Part shown: piece by piece, positions 24,907 to 33,489 of the stretch | Layout: each line of letters opens with the position of its first letter | Position numbering within the stretch: the first letter of the stretch is position 1 | NCBI RefSeq assembly: GCF_028745505.1 | Contig: NZ_JAQZZL010000002.1 | Location: 124,001 to 188,000 of the forward strand | Source: Lentisphaera marina | GTDB taxonomy: Bacteria > Verrucomicrobiota > Lentisphaeria > Lentisphaerales > Lentisphaeraceae | Reading direction: 5' to 3' | DNA: 64,000 nucleotides | The notes under the pieces: model-generated | What the model was told of the DNA's origin: nothing | Seen by the model: the letters and a program-made list of their open reading frames with translations, nothing else | Databases searched by the model: none | Made by a program: the position numbers and the translations under genes

Positions 24907-26661
24907 ATGAGCCAAGAAAGAGTTAACAAGAGTCAAGTCATATCGATGCAAGAGATGAGCCGCCGCCACTTTATGAAGTTGGGTATGGCGGGTATAGGAG
25001 CCGTGAGTTTAGAAGTTTCTGGGAAGGAAGAAACTCCTAAAGGTTTTACCGATTTTGAAGAGTTGCCTGCGCGTCAGGCCTCGGGTTTGCGTTTAGCGCA
25101 AGGTTTTGTTTACAAGAACTTATGTGCCTTTGGAGATCCCTTAAAAGCTGGTCTCGAAGATTACGATCCAAAAAAATTAAGTGCACAAGAACAGCAGAAC
25201 CGTTTTGGTGGGGCTTGTGATTTTATCCACGTTTTTGAAGAAGATGATCAGAATGCTATCATTTGTATTAATAATGAATTTCCTGAACAGGGTCAGTACC
25301 CAGATAAAAGTGAACGAAAAAAAGCAGCCTATCATTCTGTGGGTGTTTCGATTGCGGCTGTGAAACGTGATGCTGCTGGTGATTGGCAGGTCAATACCTC
25401 TTCACCCTACAATCGTCGTATCACTCCCGATACTAAAGCTGTGATTACTGGACCAGCAGCTGGTCATGAGAGAATGAAATCAAAGGCGAGTCCTGATGGC
25501 ATCGTTTCTGCAGGAACTTTTGGTAATTGTGCCGGGGGTTATACGCCTTGGGGGACTTACTTAACTGCTGAAGAAAATGTACAAGGCTATTTTTCAGGTC
25601 AGATTAACGGTCATAAAGAAGAAGAGAATTTTAAACGTTTTGGCATGAAGAACAAGGGCAATTTTTTTGCAACTATTGACTCGCGTTTTGATTTAGATAG
25701 TGACTCTCAGTCGGCCTTACATTTTGGTTTAGTCGTTGAGATAGATCCTAAAAAACCAAATGAGCCGATGAAAAAACACTCCATGCTGGGTCGTTGTCGC
25801 CACGAATGTGCCAAAGTCCGAGTTCGCAATGATGGCCATGTGGAAGTGTACACGAGTGATGATCAAGGTTTTGAGTACATTTATAAATTTGTTTCTGAAA
25901 AGAAGTATAAGGAAGGCGATCGCAAATATAATAAAAGCTTACTTGAGAACGGTGTTTTACACGTTGCGAAGTTCGCAGAGAATGGCAGTATGCAATGGCT
26001 TCCCATGCTTTATGGTCAAGGTCCTTTAAATGAAAAAAATGGCTTCCAATCGCAAGCAGATGTTCAAATTGATTCGAGAAAAGCAGCCGATTTATTGGAA
26101 GCCACTCCAATGGACCGCCCAGAAGATATAGATATTCACCCCGAAACGGGCAATGTATTCTTTTTTATGACGGGAAATCGAGGCCGTAGTTCTGAAAAGC
26201 TAAATGCGGCTAATAAGGTGGAAGGAGGTGCGGGCCACATTATTGAATTGAATGATCAGGGGAAAGAAGGCAAATGGAACTTTTTTGTGGTTTGTGGAAA
26301 ATTTAGTGGAGATCCTAGTAATTCGACATTCTCTAAGTCTACGACTCTGCAAGGTTGCTTCGTCTATCCAGATAATGGCGCCTTTGATCAAAATGGGGAA
26401 TTGTGGGTCTGCTCTGATGGTTATAGTTTTCCAGGTTTTACAGATGGCTTATGGCATTGTCAAAAGTCCGAAGGTGGAGCGGTATCTAAACGTTTTGCTA
26501 CTCCCCCTAAAGCGGCTGAATTTACGGGTCCATACTTCATGAAAAATGCTAAGGAACTTTTTATCTCTGTTCAGCATCCCGCGACAAATCCATCGGGAAG
26601 TTTTCCAGATTTTAATCACTTACCGGCGCGAAGTGCAGTGGTGGTAATAAAAAGAGGCTAA
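24907..26661 (+). CDS. PhoX-family (DUF839) phosphatase, Tat-exported
   Basis: The protein (584 aa) has a twin-arginine signal, SRRHFMKLGMAG, at residues 18-29, so it should be exported folded. The body matches the PhoX/DUF839 beta-propeller family: FGGACDFIHVF, GNCAGGYTPWGTYLTAEEN, HECAKVRVRNDGHVEVY, RPEDIDIHPETGNVFFFMTGN. PhoX enzymes are calcium/iron-dependent alkaline phosphatases that release phosphate from organic esters. AGGATG precedes the ATG. It stands alone on the plus strand; no Pho-box was identified. Confidence 0.88.
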   Translation: MSQERVNKSQVISMQEMSRRHFMKLGMAGIGAVSLEVSGKEETPKGFTDFEELPARQASGLRLAQGFVYKNLCAFGDPLKAGLEDYDPKKLSAQEQQNRFGGACDFIHVFEEDDQNAIICINNEFPEQGQYPDKSERKKAAYHSVGVSIAAVKRDAAGDWQVNTSSPYNRRITPDTKAVITGPAAGHERMKSKASPDGIVSAGTFGNCAGGYTPWGTYLTAEENVQGYFSGQINGHKEEENFKRFGMKNKGNFFATIDSRFDLDSDSQSALHFGLVVEIDPKKPNEPMKKHSMLGRCRHECAKVRVRNDGHVEVYTSDDQGFEYIYKFVSEKKYKEGDRKYNKSLLENGVLHVAKFAENGSMQWLPMLYGQGPLNEKNGFQSQADVQIDSRKAADLLEATPMDRPEDIDIHPETGNVFFFMTGNRGRSSEKLNAANKVEGGAGHIIELNDQGKEGKWNFFVVCGKFSGDPSNSTFSKSTTLQGCFVYPDNGAFDQNGELWVCSDGYSFPGFTDGLWHCQKSEGGAVSKRFATPPKAAEFTGPYFMKNAKELFISVQHPATNPSGSFPDFNHLPARSAVVVIKRG

Positions 26662-26677
26662 GTACTTGCCTCTATAC

Positions 26678-27562
26678 TCAATGAGTGCGAGGCGTGCAAA
26701 TTTCAAAGGCCTCTTGAAGACCTAGAAGTGGATCTTTTGTGGGGATGAATTCATGGGTAACATATCCACGATAATCATTGTCGTATAGGGCCTGTATAAC
26801 GGCGGGGTAATTGATTTCTTGATTATCTCCTAATTCATTTCTGCCAGGACATCCCGCTGTGTGGATATGTCCGATGATATCCATATTTTGATCAATCCGA
26901 GTAATTAGGTCCCCTTGCATAACTTGGACATGATAGATATCAAAAAGCAGTTTAAAATTGGGAGAATTAAAATGACGAATGATTTCTCCACAGTACTCAA
27001 CTCTATCTCCCGCAAAGCCTGGGTGGCCTTTCATTTTTTCACTAACGCGAGAATTGAGAACTTCCATTTGTAGAACGACGCCTTTTTTCTCTGCGTAAGG
27101 CAAAATCTTTTCATAGGCTTTAATGCAGTTTTTGATACCTTCTCTGGGACTTATTTTACCACCACCTACGGAAGAGCTGTCATGATAACCGACAAAGCTT
27201 ATGACTGAAGGGAAATCATATTTTTCGCAAAGGTCGATACGTTCTTTAAGTTTTTGAATGTTGGCATCGTGAAATTTTGGATGATTCATTCCTTTTAAAA
27301 ATGGGTGAGAGGTGCTCATGGAGCACTCTAGGCCATTATCTTTCAGCTTTGACCAATGCTTTGGGTCAACGAGCTCTATACCGTCGCAGTCAAGTTCTTT
27401 CGCTACTTGGATCATTTTGTCAATTGACCAAACATTTCTATATGGCCAGAAACAAAAAGATTTCTTAAACGGGTATGTGGACGCCTTTTTAGTTTGATGG
27501 CTAAGGCATGATGGGCTAGAAAGCCCTGCGGCTAAACAAGCTAAAAGTGAGCGTCGGTTCAT
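26678..27562 (-). CDS. Hydroxypyruvate isomerase-like TIM-barrel protein, exported
   Basis: From the ATG at 27562 (294 aa) the protein opens with a twin-arginine-like leader (MNRRSLLACLAAGLSSPSC). The barrel carries the Hyi-type ligands: Glu in LQMEVLNSR, Asp and His in LLFDIYHVQVMQGD, His in HIHTAGCPGRNELGD, and Glu in YVTHEFIP. Family members isomerise hydroxypyruvate or related sugars. GGGGAG lies just inside the end of the sulfatase gene, and the start overlaps the sulfatase stop (ATGA), so the two are translationally coupled. An exported isomerase beside a sulfatase suggests processing of sulfated carbohydrates; the substrate is unknown. Confidence 0.82.
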   Translation of the reverse strand: MNRRSLLACLAAGLSSPSCLSHQTKKASTYPFKKSFCFWPYRNVWSIDKMIQVAKELDCDGIELVDPKHWSKLKDNGLECSMSTSHPFLKGMNHPKFHDANIQKLKERIDLCEKYDFPSVISFVGYHDSSSVGGGKISPREGIKNCIKAYEKILPYAEKKGVVLQMEVLNSRVSEKMKGHPGFAGDRVEYCGEIIRHFNSPNFKLLFDIYHVQVMQGDLITRIDQNMDIIGHIHTAGCPGRNELGDNQEINYPAVIQALYDNDYRGYVTHEFIPTKDPLLGLQEAFEICTPRTH

Positions 27563-29103
27563 TTTTTCTTTACTCCCCATTTTAGGTAAGAATTTTCTTT
27601 TTCCAAGTTTTTAAATTTTTCAATAAGTTCTTGGTCGGAAGGTACTTTTAGTTGTATTCGCTGGTGAGTTAATTTCTTGCGCATTGTATCCAAAATACTT
27701 TTAAACTCTGGGTCTGATGCGCGATTTTGATTTTCTCTAGGGTCCTTTTCCATATCGTAAAGTTCCCATTCATCAGTCGTGTAAAAGTGAATGAGTTTAT
27801 AACGACCATCAGTGACACCGCAATGTTTTTGAACGAGATGCCAATCGGGATAGCCATAGTAATGGTAATAAAAAGATGATCGCCAGTTCTTAGGTTTTTT
27901 ATCACGCATGAGAGGCAATAGGCTAGCGCCTTGCATCTCATCGGGTGCCGTAACTCCAGCGACATCGAGAAAAGTTTGTGCAAAGTCAAGGTTCGATACA
28001 ATGAGTGAATTACTTGATCCCGCTTTGATTTTGCCGGGCCAGCGCATGACAAGTGGTGTGCGGAGAGCTTCTTCATACATGAAGCGCTTATCGAACCAAC
28101 CATGCTCACCAAGGAAAAAACCCTGATCAGAAGAATAAATGACTAAAGTATTTTCTGCTAAACCACTTTCGTCGAGGTAAGCGAGGACTTCACCAATGGA
28201 ATCATCAATAGATTGTACGCAGCGAACGTAGTCGCGGATATAGCGTTGGTAATTCCAAGAACGCAATGCTTTACCACTAAGTTTAGCTTTTGCGAAGGCC
28301 GCATTCTCATCATCGTAGGCTTCGTGCCAGTTTGCGAGATCCGCACCATCTAGGTACTTCGGTGGGGTGAGCTTGAGATCACCAGGATTCATAGAGTCTT
28401 TGATCATCATATCCTGTTTTTTAACGTGGCTGGCTTTGCCTTTATAATTTGTATGAAGATTACTAGGCTCTGGGAATTTTTTGTCTTTGAAGGCATTCAT
28501 ATACTTTGCAGAGGGGAGCCAAGCGCGGTGAGGTGCTTTGTGTTGCATCATGAGCATGAAAGGTTTTGTTGGGTCGCGTTGGTTTTTTAGCCAGTCCATA
28601 TTCAGCTCTGTAATAATCTCGGTTGTGTAAGCACGATAATTTGTTGGTTTACCATTTTTGTTCATAATTGGGTGATAATATTTCCCTTGACCACCATAGC
28701 CAGTGATCACTTCAAAGTGATCAAAACCTGTCGGCAATGTAGCTAGATGCCATTTTCCGATAACCGCAGTTTGGTAGCCTGCTTTACGAAGAAGTTTAGG
28801 AAAGGTGACTTGGTCACCGTTGAAATACATATCATTTTTATAAAAGCCATTAAGGTGAGAGTATTTTCCTGTGAGGATGGTGGCTCGACTGGGACCACAG
28901 ATTGCATTGGTAACGAGGCAGCGATCGAATCGAATTCCTTCATTGGCAATGCGGTCGATATTGGGTGTTGAATTTATTTTTGAGCCGTAGGCACTAATAG
29001 CTTGAGTAGCATGGTCATCGGAAAAGATAAAAAAAATATTCGGTTTACTAGCAAAAATACTGAGTGTAAAAAGGAATAAAAAGAGTTGGGAATATTTAGT
29101 CAT
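27559..29103 (-). CDS. Secreted S1-family sulfatase
   Basis: A type I sulfatase of 514 aa with a signal peptide (1-18). It has the metal-binding FSDDH (Asp29, Asp30) and the formylglycine motif CGPSR at Cys69, followed by the usual ATILTGKYSHLNG. The C-terminal part has SSDQGFFLGEHGWFDKR, another conserved metal/substrate segment. The cysteine form needs a formylglycine-generating enzyme encoded elsewhere. Likely substrates are sulfated glycans from marine algae or mucins (inferred). It is coupled to the downstream isomerase gene. Confidence 0.95.
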   Translation of the reverse strand: MTKYSQLFLFLFTLSIFASKPNIFFIFSDDHATQAISAYGSKINSTPNIDRIANEGIRFDRCLVTNAICGPSRATILTGKYSHLNGFYKNDMYFNGDQVTFPKLLRKAGYQTAVIGKWHLATLPTGFDHFEVITGYGGQGKYYHPIMNKNGKPTNYRAYTTEIITELNMDWLKNQRDPTKPFMLMMQHKAPHRAWLPSAKYMNAFKDKKFPEPSNLHTNYKGKASHVKKQDMMIKDSMNPGDLKLTPPKYLDGADLANWHEAYDDENAAFAKAKLSGKALRSWNYQRYIRDYVRCVQSIDDSIGEVLAYLDESGLAENTLVIYSSDQGFFLGEHGWFDKRFMYEEALRTPLVMRWPGKIKAGSSNSLIVSNLDFAQTFLDVAGVTAPDEMQGASLLPLMRDKKPKNWRSSFYYHYYGYPDWHLVQKHCGVTDGRYKLIHFYTTDEWELYDMEKDPRENQNRASDPEFKSILDTMRKKLTHQRIQLKVPSDQELIEKFKNLEKENSYLKWGVKKK

Positions 29104-29165
29104 GGAAAATCCTTACTTGTGGCTTTGTCTCAAATAAATAGTTACTCAAAAGGAAGAGGTGACAG

Positions 29166-31325
29166 CTAATCGACAAAAATGAGTTCAATATCCTCTTTTT
29201 TTTGAGCTTTTATTTTGGCTAAAACCTTTTCATTGAATGTGTAACGAGATAAGTAGACCGTGCGCAGACTTTTAATGTCTTTTATGTAATTGAGATCGGA
29301 CCATTTGTTGTTGAGATGAATGACCTCGAGAGGTGCATCAGTGATATGTTTAAGGTTTCGAATATTTGTTTTCCATATGTTAATTTCTTTAATAGCTTTA
29401 CCCTCTAGTGGAAGTAGAGAATAGACATGTGTTGAACTAATATTGAGTTTTTCAATGGGCATATTTGCTATGGGGCTTATATCATCTATATCGGTGTTCG
29501 AGGCATCGAGTTCAGAAATCGGTAAATTATTTAAAGCTAAGATACTGTGAAGACCTTTGTTATTTGCAAGTGAAAGGCTGTATGTCCCATTTAGTTTCTC
29601 TTGAAGGTCAAAAGTGAAGTTAGTAACACACATAGATTTTAGGTAACGTTCAGCAAACACCCAGCGTTGTTCCTCGGGATATACATAAGTTGCTAAGGAG
29701 AGAAAGTGGTGATATGTTTTCTGATGTTGTGTGAGGTTCTTAAGTCTTTTAAGAATGATAAAAAAAGTTTCTGAACTAATAAAGTCTTCGTAATTTTCTT
29801 TTTGACTCATCAAGCAAAGAGAGCGTAACCAATCTGTCTTGAATGGGCCTTGGTATTTATCGAGCTCACTCATCGCTTGAGAAAATTTGTGAAAACCAAA
29901 GAGATAGATCGCATGAAAGTAGCGAGCTTCCATGTAATTGGGGTCTGAAAGGAGCGATTTTTCAACCAATTCCAAAGCATGTTGATAGCTGGCTTTTTTA
30001 TATTCATTGCGGGCAAAGTCTAGCAGATGAATAGCTGTTTGTTGACGAATATTCATACTGCGAGCATCAGCAGCTTCAGCCTTGAACTGTGCTGCCTCCG
30101 CATGTGTCCGAGCTTCTTTTTCAACTTTTTGAGATAGTCGAGCTTGTCCCTCTGCGGCAATGGCCGCCTCACGTTCATTTTTGAGGCTATCCATAAAGCT
30201 AGCGGTTATCACAATGATGATAAGAAAAGATGAGAAAATTAATACGCAAAGCTCTTTATGTCGCTTAAAGAGTAATTTGAGCAAAGTAAAAAAACCTGCA
30301 TGTTCGGCTTCGGTAGCAAAGCCCTGGATGAAGGCTTTGACTTCATTTGCGAGTTCATCTACATTCGCATACCGTTCTTCTGTTTTCGTTGCCATTGCTT
30401 TAATAACGACCGCATTTAAACTTTTACTTATTTCCAAGTTAGGTTTACGCTCTATAGGAGGCACGATAGTGCCATTCAAAGTTTTTTGAATGATAGTTTT
30501 TAAATTGCCAGAAAGAGGGTTTTCTAGAGTTAATATAGAATAGAGTATGGCACCTAGGCAATAGATATCTGTTTGTGCTGAGCGCCCCCCATAGCTCGAA
30601 GTGATTTGCTCTGGAGCCATATAGCCTGGACTACCTTTTAAAACGCCATCTTGAGTAAGTTCAATTGAATCTGTGTGAAGGTTTTGTAGATCAATGTCGT
30701 CATCGACTTCATGGTCATCATCTTGGAGTTTGCGTGCCAAGCCCCAGTCACAGAGTAGTACTTCACCAAACTCATTAACTTGAATATTAGCCGGTTTGAG
30801 ATCGAGGTGTAAAACCGCTTTTGAATGAGCGAAAGCCACGGCATCACAGACTTTTAAAAATATTTCTAAGAGTTCCGTATTCGGGTAGTTCTTTTTGTAT
30901 TCGGGATTCTCGTCTTTGAGCTGGTCTAGGATATTCTGTAAATTTTCACCATGCAACAATTTCATGGTGAAAAAAGGTTCTGCCTCATTCTCAATACCCA
31001 AGTCGTGAACCGGGACAATATTTGGGTGCTCAAGAGATGCGGTAATACGGGCTTCGCGAATAAAGTTTTTCACCGCTTCCTGATCGGCGGTGTCTTTCAT
31101 TATAGCTTTGGCAATACTTCTTTTGGTCAATTCATCGTAGGTTTCTACAATGTATTTCATGCCACCTTCGTTGACCGTGTTTTGAACTTCGTAGCGTTCA
31201 TCGCCGATCTCGAGTTCTTCAAGTAGGCGTAGGTACTCTTGCTCGTTTTCATTGAAGGCAGCATCAAAATGATCCATTAGATGAGGGATCATTTTGGGTA
31301 ATTCATTTGATTTTTTATCATCCAT
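29166..31325 (-). CDS. Membrane Ser/Thr protein kinase with LRR-like C-terminus
   Basis: 719 aa from the ATG at 31325; AGGT upstream supports this over a GTG 24 bases earlier. The kinase domain covers about 46-335: a weak glycine loop (VNEGGMKYIV), IAKAIMK, HLDLKPAN at 173-180 in place of HRD, DWG at 193-195 in place of DFG, and GSPGYMAPEQ. A transmembrane helix at about 359-379 is followed by a coiled coil (380-425), TPR-like helices (435-500) and leucine-rich-repeat-like strands (about 590-700). The catalytic Asp175 is kept, so activity is plausible. The C-terminal half is presumably periplasmic and may sense a ligand. Confidence 0.88.
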   Translation of the reverse strand: MDDKKSNELPKMIPHLMDHFDAAFNENEQEYLRLLEELEIGDERYEVQNTVNEGGMKYIVETYDELTKRSIAKAIMKDTADQEAVKNFIREARITASLEHPNIVPVHDLGIENEAEPFFTMKLLHGENLQNILDQLKDENPEYKKNYPNTELLEIFLKVCDAVAFAHSKAVLHLDLKPANIQVNEFGEVLLCDWGLARKLQDDDHEVDDDIDLQNLHTDSIELTQDGVLKGSPGYMAPEQITSSYGGRSAQTDIYCLGAILYSILTLENPLSGNLKTIIQKTLNGTIVPPIERKPNLEISKSLNAVVIKAMATKTEERYANVDELANEVKAFIQGFATEAEHAGFFTLLKLLFKRHKELCVLIFSSFLIIIVITASFMDSLKNEREAAIAAEGQARLSQKVEKEARTHAEAAQFKAEAADARSMNIRQQTAIHLLDFARNEYKKASYQHALELVEKSLLSDPNYMEARYFHAIYLFGFHKFSQAMSELDKYQGPFKTDWLRSLCLMSQKENYEDFISSETFFIILKRLKNLTQHQKTYHHFLSLATYVYPEEQRWVFAERYLKSMCVTNFTFDLQEKLNGTYSLSLANNKGLHSILALNNLPISELDASNTDIDDISPIANMPIEKLNISSTHVYSLLPLEGKAIKEINIWKTNIRNLKHITDAPLEVIHLNNKWSDLNYIKDIKSLRTVYLSRYTFNEKVLAKIKAQKKEDIELIFVD

Positions 31326-31482
31326 AAAAGACTGACCTAGATTTTTCACGAGTGATTTAATATAGGGGTTCTAAAACGAATAGGAGGAGTATAGGAATGA
31401 TTTCTGATGGGTTTTGACAAAAATAATTAAGGGAGAACGGCTTCTTTGTCACATTATTATTTTCATAGCGATAAATAGAGTA

Positions 31483-31500
31483 ACTCAAAATAATTTGAGT
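31483..31500. repeat. Inverted repeat upstream of the small secreted protein gene
   Basis: ACTCAAA and TTTGAGT pair perfectly around an ATAA centre, 27 bases before the start codon at 31528. The size and position suit a dimeric repressor operator, but no regulator was linked to it. Confidence 0.45.
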
Positions 31501-31527
31501 GAGAATATCTATAAAAGGAAGATAGAG

Positions 31528-31815
31528 ATGAGAAAGGTTTTGATGATGTTGTTTTGCTTAAGTATGACTACGTTGACTTTTGCCAAAGAAGATAAAGTAG
31601 AACTAACAAAGCTAGAGCTTAAAGGGAAATTTAAAAAAGTCCCTTATGGTACCCTGTTCATTGATGAAAAAGGTGAGGAATTTATGTTACTCAAAAAACC
31701 TCATTCCGAACTTGAGACAGTCCTTGCTGAACAAGTTAGTATGAGGGTGAAAGTTAAGCAGGGTGAAAACCGTAGACAAATCGTCTACATAGCTAGCTAT
31801 GAAGTTATAGATTAA
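31528..31815 (+). CDS. Small secreted protein of unknown function
   Basis: The 95-residue protein begins at the ATG at 31528, chosen because AAAGGAAG precedes it and it opens a signal peptide (MRKVLMMLFCLSMTTLTFA). The mature part has alternating strands (VELTKLELKGKFKKV, GTLFIDEKGEEFML, QVSMRVKVKQGEN, QIVYIASYEVI) consistent with a small OB-like beta-barrel. No catalytic residues or cysteines remain in the mature part. The inverted repeat at 31483 may control it. Confidence 0.6.
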   Translation: MRKVLMMLFCLSMTTLTFAKEDKVELTKLELKGKFKKVPYGTLFIDEKGEEFMLLKKPHSELETVLAEQVSMRVKVKQGENRRQIVYIASYEVID

Positions 31816-31828
31816 ACTTCTGTGATGA

Positions 31829-31865
31829 AAGACTTTAGTTCGAGTCGTCCTCGAACTTTAGTCTT
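31829..31865. other. Long stem-loop between convergent genes
   Basis: A 16-pair stem with two T-T mismatches (AAGACT-tta-GTTCGAG against CTCGAAC-ttt-AGTCTT) has a five-base loop. It lies between the small secreted protein gene and the convergent DUF2797 gene and includes the last bases of the latter. Neither strand carries a clear T run, so it may act as a transcript-end stabiliser and not a classical terminator. Confidence 0.55.
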
Positions 31866-32676
31866 CCCATGAAAAAGCGATGTGGTAGCCAGAATGAGCA
31901 CGAACATTAAAGACTTCATTTGTGTCAAAAATAAGGTACTGCCCTTTGATGGCCATGAGTGTGGCGGTGTAGATCGGTACCTTATCAAGCTTTAATGATT
32001 TAACTTTTGTCGGCCACTGCGCATGGGGGTACTCTAATTCAATTCGTTTTGGAGTGTCTAGTAAATATTGTTTTTGTTCATCAGTTAATATCTCTTTGAT
32101 CTGCTCAATGATGGGAGCAAATTCTGTGTCAGCAATATCATTTTTCAACATTTTTTGCCATCCAGTACGGTCAGAGATACCGCTAGAACTAATGGCTTTT
32201 TCAGCAATGCCCACATCTAAACGACTAGGGAAAAGACCGAGCACCAAAGCTTCTGAAGCGCCTTGGTCAGCCCAGCGTGTCAAATGATTGCCTCCGCGAG
32301 TAATGCCAATTTTTACTCCAGATGAGCGAGCTAGGTAAAGCGCTTGGTCAGTCATGCAGTGTGTCTCGGCCCATTTTGGTTGACGGCAAGTCCCTTTGGA
32401 GTAATGGCATGTTTCAGGTTTCATGATACATAGATCATTACAAGCTAAATTATTAAAGCAGGGCCAACATGAACCTTGTCCAACGGCTTTTTTGGTGCGA
32501 GCACCGCAATGGATACAATTGATTTGACCTTGATAAGACCAAGAAACTTTTTTGCCAATGAGAGAATTAAGAGGCAGACGTGCTTCTCCATTCATGGTCA
32601 GAGAGTATTCAATTAAGCCACCATCTTCTGGACAGGTAGTTTTCATTTTATCGAGGTTGCCGATGAGTTGGTTCAT
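31858..32676 (-). CDS. DUF2797 protein with cysteine-rich zinc-type clusters
   Basis: The protein (272 aa) matches DUF2797. An N-terminal beta segment is followed by Cys clusters (CIHCG, CWPCF, CNDLC, CHYSKGTC) that probably bind zinc, then a core with ALYLARSSGVKIGITR and HLTRWADQGAS that resembles a GIY-YIG fold. The AEKAISS helix and a C-terminal domain follow. Biochemical function is not established. AGGAT is well spaced before the ATG. It is the last gene of the pepA-mtaB-larE run, 15 bases after larE. Confidence 0.82.
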   Translation of the reverse strand: MNQLIGNLDKMKTTCPEDGGLIEYSLTMNGEARLPLNSLIGKKVSWSYQGQINCIHCGARTKKAVGQGSCWPCFNNLACNDLCIMKPETCHYSKGTCRQPKWAETHCMTDQALYLARSSGVKIGITRGGNHLTRWADQGASEALVLGLFPSRLDVGIAEKAISSSGISDRTGWQKMLKNDIADTEFAPIIEQIKEILTDEQKQYLLDTPKRIELEYPHAQWPTKVKSLKLDKVPIYTATLMAIKGQYLIFDTNEVFNVRAHSGYHIAFSWED

Positions 32677-32691
32677 ATTTTTATATCCTAA

Positions 32692-33489
32692 TTAATGGGT
32701 TGATCCTGTCCGGTAGCCGGCAAGATCCAAAGTGATGTGTCGATAGCCAATTTTTTTGAGTTGGCTCAAGAGTTGTAAGCGGAAATCTTTGTCAAAAAAG
32801 CGCTCGATGGCTGTTTCTTCAACTTCAATTCTCAAGAGGTCGCCGTGATGGCGAGCTCGGTATTGATAGAAGTTTTGCTCTTTGAGAATTTCTTCAGCCA
32901 TTTCGATTTGAGAGAGTTTTTGAACAGTGACTTTTTCGCCACGTGGAAGTCGAGAAGCAAGGCAAGCAAATGAGGCGCGTGAAGCCGTTGGTAAATTTCG
33001 CTCCTTGGAGAGCTCACGAATTTCATCTTTGCTCAAAATCTGTAAAGGGGCAATCACCGCATGTTCTTCAGCCGCTTTTGCACCTGGACGATGATCGCTA
33101 AGGTCATCTAAAATGGCGCCATAAGCAAGGGTGCGGATATTCTTTTCACTGGCGTATTTTGACATTTCTGAAAACAGTTCCGATTTGCAATAATAACACC
33201 TGTCTCCCGAGTTGGCTTGATAGTCTTTATTATCAATTTCGTTCGTGTAGAGAATTGTTAATTGCCACTTTCTTTCCTCGGCTAAAGCTTTGGCTTCATT
33301 GAGTTCAGAGCGGGGGATAGATGGTGAATCGGCGATAATGAGTTCGACTTTGTCAGCAGGCATAAATTCGTATGCCAAGGCTGCCAAAAGACTCGAGTCG
33401 ACACCACCAGAATAGGCAATAGCGATGTTGTCGAGGCTTTGGAGTTCTTCTTTAACTTGAAGCAGTTTATCCTGCAAAGGTTTATTCAT
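32692..33489 (-). CDS. larE: ATP-dependent sacrificial sulfur transferase LarE
   Basis: LarE donates sulfur for the nickel-pincer nucleotide cofactor of lactate racemase and related enzymes. The 265 residues carry the PP-loop SGGVDSS (27-33), the RCYYCK segment (98-102) and the ACLASR motif with Cys176, matching the sacrificial cysteine of Lactobacillus LarE in position and context. larA, larB and larC are not in this window. The start overlaps the mtaB end by 8 bases, indicating coupling. Use in the pincer pathway is inferred from the family. Confidence 0.9.
   Translation of the reverse strand: MNKPLQDKLLQVKEELQSLDNIAIAYSGGVDSSLLAALAYEFMPADKVELIIADSPSIPRSELNEAKALAEERKWQLTILYTNEIDNKDYQANSGDRCYYCKSELFSEMSKYASEKNIRTLAYGAILDDLSDHRPGAKAAEEHAVIAPLQILSKDEIRELSKERNLPTASRASFACLASRLPRGEKVTVQKLSQIEMAEEILKEQNFYQYRARHHGDLLRIEVEETAIERFFDKDFRLQLLSQLKKIGYRHITLDLAGYRTGSTH

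Noticed and set aside
26669..26695. Hairpin between PhoX and the convergent isomerase gene
   Set aside because: GCCTC/GAGGC pairing is broken by unpaired bases and there is no T run, so I did not call a terminator.
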